From: CAVZOY01 sp963777095
GTDB taxonomy: Bacteria; Actinomycetota; Actinomycetes; Mycobacteriales; Geodermatophilaceae
NCBI GenBank assembly: GCA_963777095.1
Contig: CAVZOY010000003.1
Coordinates: 62,001 to 126,000, forward strand
Reading direction: 5' to 3'
Length of the DNA: 64,000 nt
Below, piece by piece: positions 23,720 through 31,734 of this stretch (within the stretch, counting starts at the first letter, position 1; every line of letters starts with the position of its first letter). Position numbers and translations under genes: made by a program. The notes beneath the pieces are model-generated. The model was not told the DNA's origin and searched no databases. It saw nothing but the letters and a program-made list of their open reading frames with translations.

Positions 23720-23816
23720 GAGCGGACCGTAACCGCCAGGTGCGACGTCGCGCCCGGTCAGCGGCGCGGTCGCCGGCGACCTGGCGACCCGGCCGGTTCA
23801 CGGGTCTGATGTGCGC

Positions 23817-24212
23817 ATGGACATGAAGCTCGAGTTGGTGCCGCTGCCGGTGACCGACGTCGACCGCGCCAAGGCGTTCTACGTCGACCAGGTCGGCTTC
23901 GGCGTCGACGTCGACGTGACGCCCACCGACGGGCTGCGGATCGTGCAGCTGACGCCGCCGGGTTCGGCGTGCTCGTTCCTGCTCAGCACAGGCGTGCAGT
24001 GGGTGCAGGACATGGCGCCGGGATCCGTGCACGGCGTCCACCTCGTCGTGAACGACATCGAGGCGGCCCGCTCGGAACTCGTCGAGCGGGGCGTCGACGT
24101 CGGCTCGGTCGACGACGTGGGTCAGGGCGTCAAGTACGCCTCGTTCCGCGACCCTGACGGCAACCTGCTGCTCCTGCAGGAGATGCCCTGGCGCACGGGC
24201 GACGCGTTCTGA
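23817..24212 (+). CDS. VOC family (glyoxalase/bleomycin resistance-like) protein
   Basis: A 131-residue single vicinal-oxygen-chelate domain protein. It begins MDMKLELVPLPVTDVDRAKAFYVDQVGF, contains HLVVNDIEAARSELVERGV and ends YASFRDPDGNLLLLQEM, with the metal-type Glu and the last-strand pattern of the fold. Such proteins are metal-dependent isomerases, dioxygenases or binding proteins; nothing here shows which. Start ATG at 23817 is preferred over the GTG two codons earlier. A strong bidirectional terminator follows. Confidence 0.87.
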   Translation: MDMKLELVPLPVTDVDRAKAFYVDQVGFGVDVDVTPTDGLRIVQLTPPGSACSFLLSTGVQWVQDMAPGSVHGVHLVVNDIEAARSELVERGVDVGSVDDVGQGVKYASFRDPDGNLLLLQEMPWRTGDAF

Positions 24213-24222
24213 TCGCGACGCG

Positions 24223-24261
24223 ACAGGGGGCGGCCCTGGATGACCCGGGACCGCCCCCTGT
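24223..24261. terminator. Bidirectional rho-independent-type hairpin
   Basis: Perfect 11-base arms ACAGGGGGCGG and CCGCCCCCTGT with a 17-base loop, lying between the convergent VOC gene and the secreted isomerase gene. Its position and stem strength make a terminator for both strands very likely. Confidence 0.8.
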
Positions 24262-24282
24262 GGAACGCGGAGTGGTGCTGCC

Positions 24283-25239
24283 TCAGTAGGCCGTGCAGGT
24301 GAGGTAGTCGAAGCCCGCCTGTGCGGCCTCGAAGGGGTCGAAGGTCGGGTCGTCGAAGCGCGGGTCGTGCTCGACCACGAAGTACTTCGTGCTGCCGCCG
24401 GCGGCCGCGAAGATCGACGGGAAGTCGATGGCCCCGCGGCCGACGATCTCGATCCGGTTGCCCAGCGTCGGGTTGAGGTCCTTGACGTGGAAGAGCTGGA
24501 TCCGGTTGCCGTACTGCTCGATCACGTCCACCGGGTCAACCCCGGCGTAGGAGACCCAGTACAGGTCGAGCTGCGAGACGACGTTCTTCGGCTGGGTGTG
24601 CTGCATCAGGATGTCGAAGGCGGTGCGGTCGCCGAAGACGGTCGTGAACTCGAAGTCGTGGTTGTGAATCATCAGCGTCTGGCCGGCCTTGCGTGCCTGC
24701 TCGCCGACGGCGTCCAGGTACTCGGCGTAGGCGACCCAGTCGGCCTCGGTGTGGAGCTGCCCGATCCACGGGGCTCCCGCCGTGCTGCCCGAGCCGAAGT
24801 ACTTGATGCCGAGGATGCGGTTCTCCTCGAGGATCTGCTCGATGTCCGCGGGGGTGATGTGCGAACCCACGTCCACGTGCCGGGCCGACGCCTCGAGGCC
24901 GTACTCGTCCAGGAGGCCCGCGTACTCCTCGGCTGTCCAGCCGCTCAGGGTGAACGGCTCGACGTTGCGGTAACCCATCGCGGCGAGGCGGCGCAGTACC
25001 TCTTCGTGGCGCGCCTGCGTCGCGGCGTCGGTGCCGAAGCCGATGTACTCGGCGAACGTGTAGAGCTGGATCGAGATCTTGTTGAGCGGCACGCTCCGGC
25101 CGGCGCAGTCGGCGCTGCCCTGGGCCTGCGTCGACGGCGAGGCGCTCGCGGTACCGACGATCCCGAGGAACAGGATCGCCGAGACGACGGCGACGAGCCC
25201 GGCCCGCAGCACATGCCGCCGGCTTCCCGATGCCTTCAT
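24283..25239 (-). CDS. Secreted sugar phosphate isomerase/epimerase-like TIM barrel
   Basis: A 318-residue protein of the xylose isomerase-like TIM-barrel (AP_endonuc_2) family. It has a clear Sec signal peptide (MKASGSRRHVLRAGLVAVV ... GTASASP), unusual because most relatives are cytoplasmic. Barrel motifs include ISIQLYTFAEYIGFG, MGYRNVEPF, LMIHNHDFEF with metal-type His/Asp/Glu, NVVSQLDLYW and IQLFHVKDLNP, ending KYFVVEHDPRFDDPTFDP. The ATG at 25239 has a GAGGGGG ribosome site. The pattern points to isomerisation or cleavage of a sugar outside the cytoplasm (3-keto-glycoside-type chemistry is one possibility); this is inference. Confidence 0.88.
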   Translation of the reverse strand: MKASGSRRHVLRAGLVAVVSAILFLGIVGTASASPSTQAQGSADCAGRSVPLNKISIQLYTFAEYIGFGTDAATQARHEEVLRRLAAMGYRNVEPFTLSGWTAEEYAGLLDEYGLEASARHVDVGSHITPADIEQILEENRILGIKYFGSGSTAGAPWIGQLHTEADWVAYAEYLDAVGEQARKAGQTLMIHNHDFEFTTVFGDRTAFDILMQHTQPKNVVSQLDLYWVSYAGVDPVDVIEQYGNRIQLFHVKDLNPTLGNRIEIVGRGAIDFPSIFAAAGGSTKYFVVEHDPRFDDPTFDPFEAAQAGFDYLTCTAY

Positions 25240-25426
25240 GAATTCCCCCTCGCGTGGTGACGGTGCACGTCGTCGTCCGCGGCGGGGTTCGTCCGTGCCG
25301 CCCGGTCCTTGCTCTGTCCGGTGGGGTCGAGGTACGGCCTCGGCGGCGGTGCCCGGTAGCGGCGACTCTGTGCCTCGCGTCACAACCTAGGCGACGCTTC
25401 TGCTCGGCGGGCCGGTCGACGACATG

Positions 25427-25463
25427 CGAGGGGCACACCCGGTGTGTCCGGATGTGCCCCTCG
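25427..25463. terminator. Hairpin downstream of the Ig-like gene
   Basis: Perfect 11-base arms CGAGGGGCACA and TGTGCCCCTCG with a 15-base loop that itself holds a CACAC/GTGTG pair. It lies 70 bases past the stop of the minus-strand Ig-like gene and upstream of the isomerase gene, so it should end the Ig-like transcript. Confidence 0.7.
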
Positions 25464-25532
25464 TCCTGCGTCGGTACGGGTACGGCGGAGCGGAGTTCGC
25501 GGCCCTCCTCCGCCGGGCCCGTCAGGTGGGGA

Positions 25533-27442
25533 TCACGGGCTGCTGACCGTGCCTCCGTTCGTGATCGTCAGGGCCGACGTCTCGTGGCAGCTGTCCGGGA
25601 TGTCCCGCTGCGCTGCGTTGGTGCTGTCGTAGCTCACCTTCCACGAGAAGGAGCCGGACGCCGTCCGTGCGGCGGTGTTGTCCGTCGACACGGTCTGCGG
25701 GGTGGCCCCGGAGACGGCTTCGGTGTCCGTGTAGATCGCCGTGCCGGTGCAGTCAATGCTGGCGTACAGGGCGAAGGACACGGTGCCGGCCAGGTTCCCC
25801 GTGCCTGCAGGAGCCGAGACGGTCACCGAGTCGTTCGGCACCCACCGCTGCGCACTGGTCAGCGACGACGCGACGCTGGTGACCGTCACGTCCTCGTCGC
25901 TGTCGGTGCACGCGGCGTTGTGCGTGCTCGCGTTCGTGTTCGGCGAGCTACCGCTGTACTCGGCCACCCAGTGGTAGGTGCCGGCAGCCGTCGGAGTGAA
26001 GGACACCGGCCCGTACGCTGCCGTTGCCGCTGACCGTCGTCGCGGGCGACACCGTGTGGACGAGGGCTGCCGCAGCCGGTGTCGCTCGGCCCGTACAGCT
26101 TGAAGGTGATGGTCCCTCCTGCTGGCGCACCGCCCGTGCCGGTCAGGTTGATGACCGGGTCGGCCGGCTGCGTGGCCGTGCCGCCCAACGTCGCCGTGTC
26201 GGTCACCGCGGTGCCGAGCGTGACGTCCGGACCCGCCGTCGTCGCCAACGTCGGGGTCACCGGGTTGACGTCGAAGCACTCGGTGATGCGGGAGTCGGTC
26301 GCGCCCGGGATGCCGTTGGCCGAGTCACCGCTCCAGGTCGCTCGCCAGCAGTAGCGCCCGGCGGAGGTGACGTAGGCGGTCGGGGATTCGACGGTGACCG
26401 GGTAGGCCGTGCCGGTCAGGTTCGTCGACCCCACCGAGGTGCCACCGGTCGTGCACAGTGCAGAACCGGTGACCTTGCACAGGAAGAACGCGACCGAGCC
26501 CGTCGGGGTGGCGGTGCCACCGGCGATGTTCACCACGGCCGAGTCCTTCACGCCCACGACACCGGTGCCGATCGAGAGTCCGCCGGCGGGGATGGTGCCC
26601 CCGGCTTCCGTCTTCGGCGTGGTCACCGTGGTCGAGGTGCAGTTGGTGATCGGCGGCGTGGTCGTGAGGATGGTGTCCTTGTAGTCAGCGGTGTCGGAGT
26701 TGCCGGTCACCGTGCTCGGGATGGTGTTGGCGAAGAGGCGGCACGCGGTGCTGCCACCGAAGACCGTGTCGGTCAGGTTCACCGCGGCCTCGCCGAAGAA
26801 CCCGTCCTCGCTGTATGCCGCTTGCGACACGGCACTGTTGAGCGCCACCGGCGCACCCAGGGTCAGGTTCGGCGCGGTGCCGGACCAGGTGCGCAGGAAG
26901 AGGTCAAGGCTGCCGCCCTGCTGGTCCCACAGGATCATGAAGTCCCCGGCCTTGCGGTTGGCCCACGGGTTGCAGCTGGCGATCAGCTGCGCCTGTGTCG
27001 CGGTCGCGTAGGCACAGGCCGCCGGCGCCGGGTTCTGCATGAACTCGTAGGCGATGAAGCCGCTGCCGCTCTCGTTGTCGCGCTCCCAGGCGAAGTACAG
27101 CCAGTCCTTGTCCGCCTCGCGCTCGACGTCCAGCCAGGCCTGGCGGAGGTCGACCTGCCCGTTCGGGTTCGTGGTGTCGAGGGTCGGGACGGCGTCCTTG
27201 TGGATGACGCCGATCTTCGTGGTGTTCGAGTTGAGCGGCCCGAGCTCCTTGACGTTGCCCTCGGGGTCTTCGAGCTGGGTCGTGCCCGCGTCGGGGACGT
27301 TGCCGTCGATGGTGAACGGGCCGTCAGCGGCTGAGGCGCTGCCCGTGAAGCCGATGGTGGCGACGAGGAGGAGAAGGGCGGTGAGGAGTGCTCTCTTCGG
27401 TGCTCGGGTGAAGCGCCCGCGGGTGCGGGGACGTCCGGTCAT
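25533..27442 (-). pseudogene. Secreted Ig-like repeat (prealbumin-like) protein with two frameshifts
   Basis: Secreted or surface protein. A signal peptide (ALLTALLLLVATIGFTGSASAAD) leads to a ~240-residue N-terminal module (FTIDGNVPDAGTTQLEDPEG ... LDLFLRTWSGTAPNLTLGAPVAL), then immunoglobulin-like beta repeats with the pattern VNIAGGTATPTGSVAFFLCKV ... GRYCWRATWSGD. The frame breaks at 26064-26066 (GGG run) and again at about 26016; removing one base at each restores a continuous third repeat (HTVSPATTVSGNGS then YGPVSFTPTAAGTYHWVAEYSG) and a final repeat to the stop at 25533. The restored protein is about 635 residues. Without correction it stops at 25886. Related proteins in actinobacteria are cell-surface or spore-surface type; function is unknown. 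Confidence 0.8.
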
Positions 27443-28003
27443 GTCAGTGCTCCAGGTCCAGGAGTCGACCGGGCGGCGGTGCCGCCCGGCGAGGACCGCC
27501 GTCGCTCGAACCCCTCGGGGTCGCGCGCGGCAGCCGGTACTGCGCAGCCGTCGCTGGTAGGCGCCGGCCGGAGCGACATCAGGACCTGGTCACCGGCTTC
27601 GCATCGCGAGCGCGCCGCCGGTGTCTTACGATGAGCCCGGGTTCCCGAAGTCCTTGTCAGAGGCGTGGAATTCCGAATCCGCGTCCCGGTCCTGCTCGAC
27701 CGGGACGCGGCATGTCTCGAAGTGGCGCGCGTCGAGCGCGGCCGATCGCTGCGGGCGGCCCGCGCGTCTGTACCCCCGTGTCCATGGCGTTGCCCATGAA
27801 CACCTTTCTGGCAGAGCCGGGGCATCGCAGGTCACGACGTCGCGGCGGTTCCCGTGTGGCTGACAGGACTACTCCCACCCAGCCGCCTTCACCAGGGTCT
27901 TCTGCGGCCCTCGCTGCCGGCGTGGAGAAATCCCAACGGGGGTTTTCCGTCGCCGCTGCCCTCTTCGCCCACGGATCGGAGCGTCGCCACCCGCTGCGAG
28001 GGC
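27443..28003 (-). other. 561-base intergenic region with a 12-bp hairpin
   Basis: No convincing gene. It holds the leader of the Ig-like gene (minus strand) and the tail of the peptidase gene. A perfect hairpin with arms CCGCGTCCCGGT (27679-27690) and ACCGGGACGCGG (27699-27710), loop 8 bases, sits about 240 bases before the Ig-like start. A weaker stem (27927-27947) may end the peptidase transcript. A 46-codon minus-strand reading frame (about 27657-27797) with AAAGGTG before its ATG runs through the hairpin; I do not trust it as a gene. I looked for cyclic dinucleotide riboswitch cores and found none I could defend. Confidence 0.5.
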
Positions 28004-30265
28004 CTATGCGCCCGTGGTGAAGCTCCAACTCGTGGTGGTCAGCGGGTTCCCGGCCAGGTCGCGGATCGCCGTGCTCCCGCCGGCGAGCCTCGCCGTGTAG
28101 ACCGTGCGGGCGGCCAGCGTGGAGCTCGGGTTCAGCGTGAGTCGCCGGGTCGTCGAGTCGTACGTGACGACGGCGGTGATCGCCGTGCCCGCCGCGTTGC
28201 GCAGGGTCGCCGTCGTCGTGCTCACGCCCTGCACCGCCTCGCTGAAGACCGCGGCGATGTTCGCCGTGCGGCTGATCCCGGTCTGGCCGCTCGCCGGGTA
28301 GCGGCTGCTCACCGTCGGCGCGGGGCCGGTCGTGAAGTTCCACGTCGAGGTGGGCAGCGGGTTGCCGGCCGCGTCGCGCACGGAGGTCGTGCCGCCGGTC
28401 ATCTGCGCGGTGTAGCGGACGTCGGCAGGCAGGTTGGCCGTCGGGTTGAGGGTCGCCGTCCGGGTGGTCGCGTTGTAGCTCACGGCCGCCGGGACGACCG
28501 TGCCCGACGGGGTGGTCACGGTGAACGTCGTCCCGTTGACCCCCACGACCGGCTCGCTGAACGTCAGGCTCAGGTTGGCGGCGGTCGACACCGCCGTCGC
28601 GTTCACGGCCGGCGTGCGCGCGGTGAGCCGCGGGGCCGGGCCGGTGGTGAACGTCCAGCTGCCGGTGGCCAGCGGGTTGCCGGCGAGATCGCGGACGGAG
28701 GAGGCGCCGCCGCGCACGGTCGCGGTGTACCGGGTGTCGGCCGCGAGGTCGGCGGTCGGGTTCAGCGTCGCCGTCCGGGTGGTGCCGTTGTAGGTGACCG
28801 CCGCACCGATCTTCGAGCCCGACGGGGTGGTGAGGTCGAAGCTCGTGCCGGTGACCCCCTGGACGGCCTCGCTGAAGGTCGCCGTCACGTTGGTGGTCGT
28901 GGCGGTGCCCGTGGCGGACGACGCCGGGCTGCGGGTGGTCACCGTGGGCGCCGTGTTGTCGCCGGCCGGGGCGGTGACGGTGACCTGTGCGCCGGACGCG
29001 GTCACCGTGCCGACGGCGAAGACGTATCCCTCGGGCGACGTCCACGAGGTGCCGGGCTTGAGCGTGGCGCTCCCGGCGCTGAGCCCGTCGCCGGGGGAGA
29101 CGTCGATGAGGTCGGGCTGTCCGGGGGCGCCCACGCTGTCGTCGACGACGTGCACGAGGACGCCGTCCCAGCCGCAGCACGGCCACAGGTCGGCGTCGAA
29201 ACCGATCTGCTGGCGGTACTCGAGCCAGTAGCTGCGCGTCGGTGTCGCGCGCACCTGCGCGCCGTGCGTCTCGTTCGACTGCTTCGCCATCGGCACGATC
29301 GTCGCCGGCCCGCCGGCGGTGAGATCGACGGCGCGGCCGCTGCCCATCCAGCCGAGGATCTGCTTCTGCGAGGCGCTGAAGTGGCCGGGCGACCAGTTGC
29401 CCATGGCGTCGTAGTAGTCGCCGTACTCCGTCGTCGCGCAGCCGGTCGCGGCGACGCCGCCGCCCGGGCAGATGTAGGAGTCGCTGTGCGAGAGGCCGTA
29501 GTTGTGGCCGAGCTCGTGCACGGTGACGTGCCGGGTCATGTATCCGTTCAGCCACACGTTCGGGGCGCCCACGTAGGCCCAGCCCGCGGGTCCGGCGCAG
29601 TCGGAGCCGGGGAGTCCGCCGGCCGGCGGGAAGTAGACGATGAAGTTCGAGTAGCTGCTCAGCGTGAAGCCGCCCGCGGCCGCCGCGGCCTTGGCCTGGG
29701 TCATGATCGCCGACATCTCGGCCCAGCACTTGTTGCCGGCGGGGCCGGGGATCGTCATCCACGGCGTCACCGCGCCGCTGAGACCCAGCGCCCCGAACGA
29801 GGCCTCCCGGTACCAGTCGTCGTCCTCGGTGAAGAGCTGCTCGGCTGCGCTCTCCGGCGTGACCGCGTCGGGCGTGAGGCCCGGCCAGGTGACGAGCATG
29901 ACGAGGGTGTTCGTCGTCCCGCTGGTCGGCAGCGAGCTGAAGGCGGCGACGGTCGTGGCGCTCTCGACCTCGACGCTGTTTCCGGTGACCACGCCGGAGA
30001 CCCGCACGCGGGTGTTCGGGGTGAGCGCGCGGCCCTTGACCTCGTAGGACGTGTCGCCGACGACGAGCACCAGCTGTTCGCCCGGCGTGCCGTGCGCGCC
30101 GTGCAGGCCCGGGGCGTCGGCGACGAGCCGGACGACGCCCTCGAGCGTCCTCGGGGCGGCCGACGCCGGCGCGGCGATCGTGAGCACGCCGGCCAGCACC
30201 ACCGCGAGCGCGGTGACGAGGACGAGCACGCGAGGGCGAGCGGGCGCGAGGGCGCGCGGGATCAC
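28004..30265 (-). CDS. Secreted M11/gametolysin-like zinc metallopeptidase with three Ig-like C-terminal repeats
   Basis: A 753-residue secreted protease. A signal peptide (VLVLVTALAVVLAGVLTIAAPASA) is followed by a propeptide-like region, then the catalytic domain with HELGHNYGLSH at residues 250-260, the HExxHxxGxxH zinc site of metzincins, and the Met-turn DAMG at 286-289. Residues ~450-750 are three tandem Big_5-type repeats, each with TRSPA/ARTPA/SRYPAS at the start, TFSEAV/TFSEPV/VFSEAV in the middle and SVRDLAGNPL plus WTFTTG at the end. Those repeats suggest binding to cell wall or polymer. ATG start at 30265. It diverges from the GH26-like gene, sharing a 176-base promoter region. 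Confidence 0.9.
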   Translation of the reverse strand: MIPRALAPARPRVLVLVTALAVVLAGVLTIAAPASAAPRTLEGVVRLVADAPGLHGAHGTPGEQLVLVVGDTSYEVKGRALTPNTRVRVSGVVTGNSVEVESATTVAAFSSLPTSGTTNTLVMLVTWPGLTPDAVTPESAAEQLFTEDDDWYREASFGALGLSGAVTPWMTIPGPAGNKCWAEMSAIMTQAKAAAAAGGFTLSSYSNFIVYFPPAGGLPGSDCAGPAGWAYVGAPNVWLNGYMTRHVTVHELGHNYGLSHSDSYICPGGGVAATGCATTEYGDYYDAMGNWSPGHFSASQKQILGWMGSGRAVDLTAGGPATIVPMAKQSNETHGAQVRATPTRSYWLEYRQQIGFDADLWPCCGWDGVLVHVVDDSVGAPGQPDLIDVSPGDGLSAGSATLKPGTSWTSPEGYVFAVGTVTASGAQVTVTAPAGDNTAPTVTTRSPASSATGTATTTNVTATFSEAVQGVTGTSFDLTTPSGSKIGAAVTYNGTTRTATLNPTADLAADTRYTATVRGGASSVRDLAGNPLATGSWTFTTGPAPRLTARTPAVNATAVSTAANLSLTFSEPVVGVNGTTFTVTTPSGTVVPAAVSYNATTRTATLNPTANLPADVRYTAQMTGGTTSVRDAAGNPLPTSTWNFTTGPAPTVSSRYPASGQTGISRTANIAAVFSEAVQGVSTTTATLRNAAGTAITAVVTYDSTTRRLTLNPSSTLAARTVYTARLAGGSTAIRDLAGNPLTTTSWSFTTGA

Positions 30266-30441
30266 GGCGTCTCCGGGGAACGGGGGCGCACGACTCGCCC
30301 TGCGCCTGTGAGGGTACGAACAAGTTCCGGCTCCCGGAAGGATTACGCGCGCACGGAGGCCTTGCGGCGTCCGCCGAACCGATGCACGGTGCCGGAACCC
30401 GCCGTCCGGCGGGCGGCGCGCTGTCGGAGGGGGCGGTCGAC

Positions 30442-31425
30442 ATGGCCGCGAGATCGCTGCGGATCCTGCTGGTCGCCGTCCTCAGTGCGGTGCTGACGAC
30501 CGGGCTGGTGCTGGTGCCGACGTCGGCCGGTGCGGCGGTGCGGCCCGTCGGGCCGCTGTCCCCGGCGTCCGGCGCGCTGTTCGGCGCCCTCGTGAACCCC
30601 AACCGGAGCAATCCGTCGAGCACACCCGCGGAGGTCTCGTCGCTGGAGACGCGGATCGGCCGCACGCTCGACGTCGTCAACCACTTCTACACGTACCAGC
30701 AGGCGGTCGGGACGCAGGGCGAGGTGCAGGACATCGCCGGCGGTCGGACGCCGATGATCACGTGGGGCGCGACGAGCACCCGCCGCATCGTCCAGGGCCT
30801 CGAGGACGGCTGGATCCGGCAGCAGGCGATCCGCATCCGCGATCTGCGCGCCCCGGTGTTCCTGCGCTACTTCCACGAGCCCGAGGGCGACTACCGCGCC
30901 GCGATGGTGTCGAGCGCTGCCGACTACATCGCGTCCTGGAAGCGCGCCCGGCAGATCTTCGCCAACGCCGGCGCGACCAACGTCGTGTGGGTGTTCTGCA
31001 CGACCGCCTACTCGTTCCGCGTCTCGACGACGCGGGATCCGCGGACCTTCTACCCGGGGGACGCGTTCGTCGACTGGATCGGCGCGGACGGCTACAACTT
31101 CGCCCCGGTGAAGCCCGGCGCCCAGTGGAACAGCTTCAGCACCGTCTTCTCCCGGTGGTACGCCTGGGCCGCGCTACGACCGAAGCCGCTGATGGCCGCG
31201 GAGTACGGCGCCCTGGAGGACCCGAACGTGCCGGGGCGCAAGGCCGCGTGGTTCGACAACATGCGCACCACCGTGCAGACGAGCTTCCCTCTGCTCCAGG
31301 CCGTGATCGCGTGGAGCACCGCCAACACGAAGGACGGCCGGGTCTACGACTGGAACGTCGACAGCTCCGCGTCGGCGCTCGCGGCCTGGACCCGGATGGC
31401 CCAGGACCCGTACTTCAGCCCCTAG
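30442..31425 (+). CDS. Secreted GH26-like glycoside hydrolase
   Basis: A 327-residue secreted TIM-barrel hydrolase resembling family 26 (beta-mannanase and relatives). After a signal peptide (LLVAVLSAVLTTGLVLVPTSAGA) come VNHFYTYQQ, MITWGATS, the acid/base Glu in FLRYFHEPEGDY (HEPE at 145-148), VVWVFCTTAY, DWIGADGYNF and the nucleophile Glu 254 in MAAEYGALE. The ATG at 30442 is chosen for its GGAGGG ribosome site and because it begins the signal peptide. It probably cuts a beta-linked polysaccharide outside the cell, perhaps the producer's own exopolysaccharide; substrate is not shown by the sequence. Confidence 0.88.
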   Translation: MAARSLRILLVAVLSAVLTTGLVLVPTSAGAAVRPVGPLSPASGALFGALVNPNRSNPSSTPAEVSSLETRIGRTLDVVNHFYTYQQAVGTQGEVQDIAGGRTPMITWGATSTRRIVQGLEDGWIRQQAIRIRDLRAPVFLRYFHEPEGDYRAAMVSSAADYIASWKRARQIFANAGATNVVWVFCTTAYSFRVSTTRDPRTFYPGDAFVDWIGADGYNFAPVKPGAQWNSFSTVFSRWYAWAALRPKPLMAAEYGALEDPNVPGRKAAWFDNMRTTVQTSFPLLQAVIAWSTANTKDGRVYDWNVDSSASALAAWTRMAQDPYFSP

Positions 31426-31734
31426 AACTGACCCTTGGAGGCCGGCGTCCGGCGTGGCGTCGGGCGACACGCCGAGCACGAAAGTGACGTCGGTCACATC
31501 ATGGTCGTGGAGGTCATCGGTTCCGAGCGGGATCGGAGGGGCGGAGTTGTTGTCACGGCCGTGCCGGCTCCCGCGGCGGCACGCCGGCGTACCCCCACGT
31601 AGGGGCTGTTGGGGCGCCGTCACGGGAACCGACACGGCTCGCAAGTAGCACCTGTTACAGGACTCTGCGTATGCGACACGCAGATGTACGCACGATCGGT
31701 AAGGAGTTGATAGCGGACCGCTACCGTTTTCGTC
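31426..31734 (+). other. 309-base region upstream of the beta-helix gene with inverted repeats
   Basis: No gene seen. A 7-bp stem (CGGCGTG/CACGCCG) shortly after the GH26-like stop could end that transcript. Closer to the beta-helix gene two inverted repeats follow each other: CCTGTTACAGG at 31651-31661 and TCTGCGT/ACGCAGA at 31664-31684. The sequence is visibly less GC-rich in its last 100 bases than the neighbouring genes. Confidence 0.45.
31651..31684 (+). promoter_or_regulatory. Two adjacent inverted repeats, candidate operator
   Basis: CCTGTTACAGG (11 bases, symmetric about its centre) and TCTGCGT-7 bases-ACGCAGA lie two bases apart, about 50-85 bases before the beta-helix protein start. 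Such paired palindromes usually bind a regulator, but none is encoded next to them. Confidence 0.4.

Noticed and set aside
27443..28003. c-di-AMP or c-di-GMP riboswitch before the Ig-like gene
   Set aside because: Short resemblances (CCTGTCAGCC, GAAAACCC) do not add up to either consensus core; a covariance search would be needed.
27657..30680. Minus-strand open frame of about 1000 codons across the metallopeptidase gene
   Set aside because: It lies in another frame of the real peptidase gene and reads as Arg-rich low-complexity sequence.
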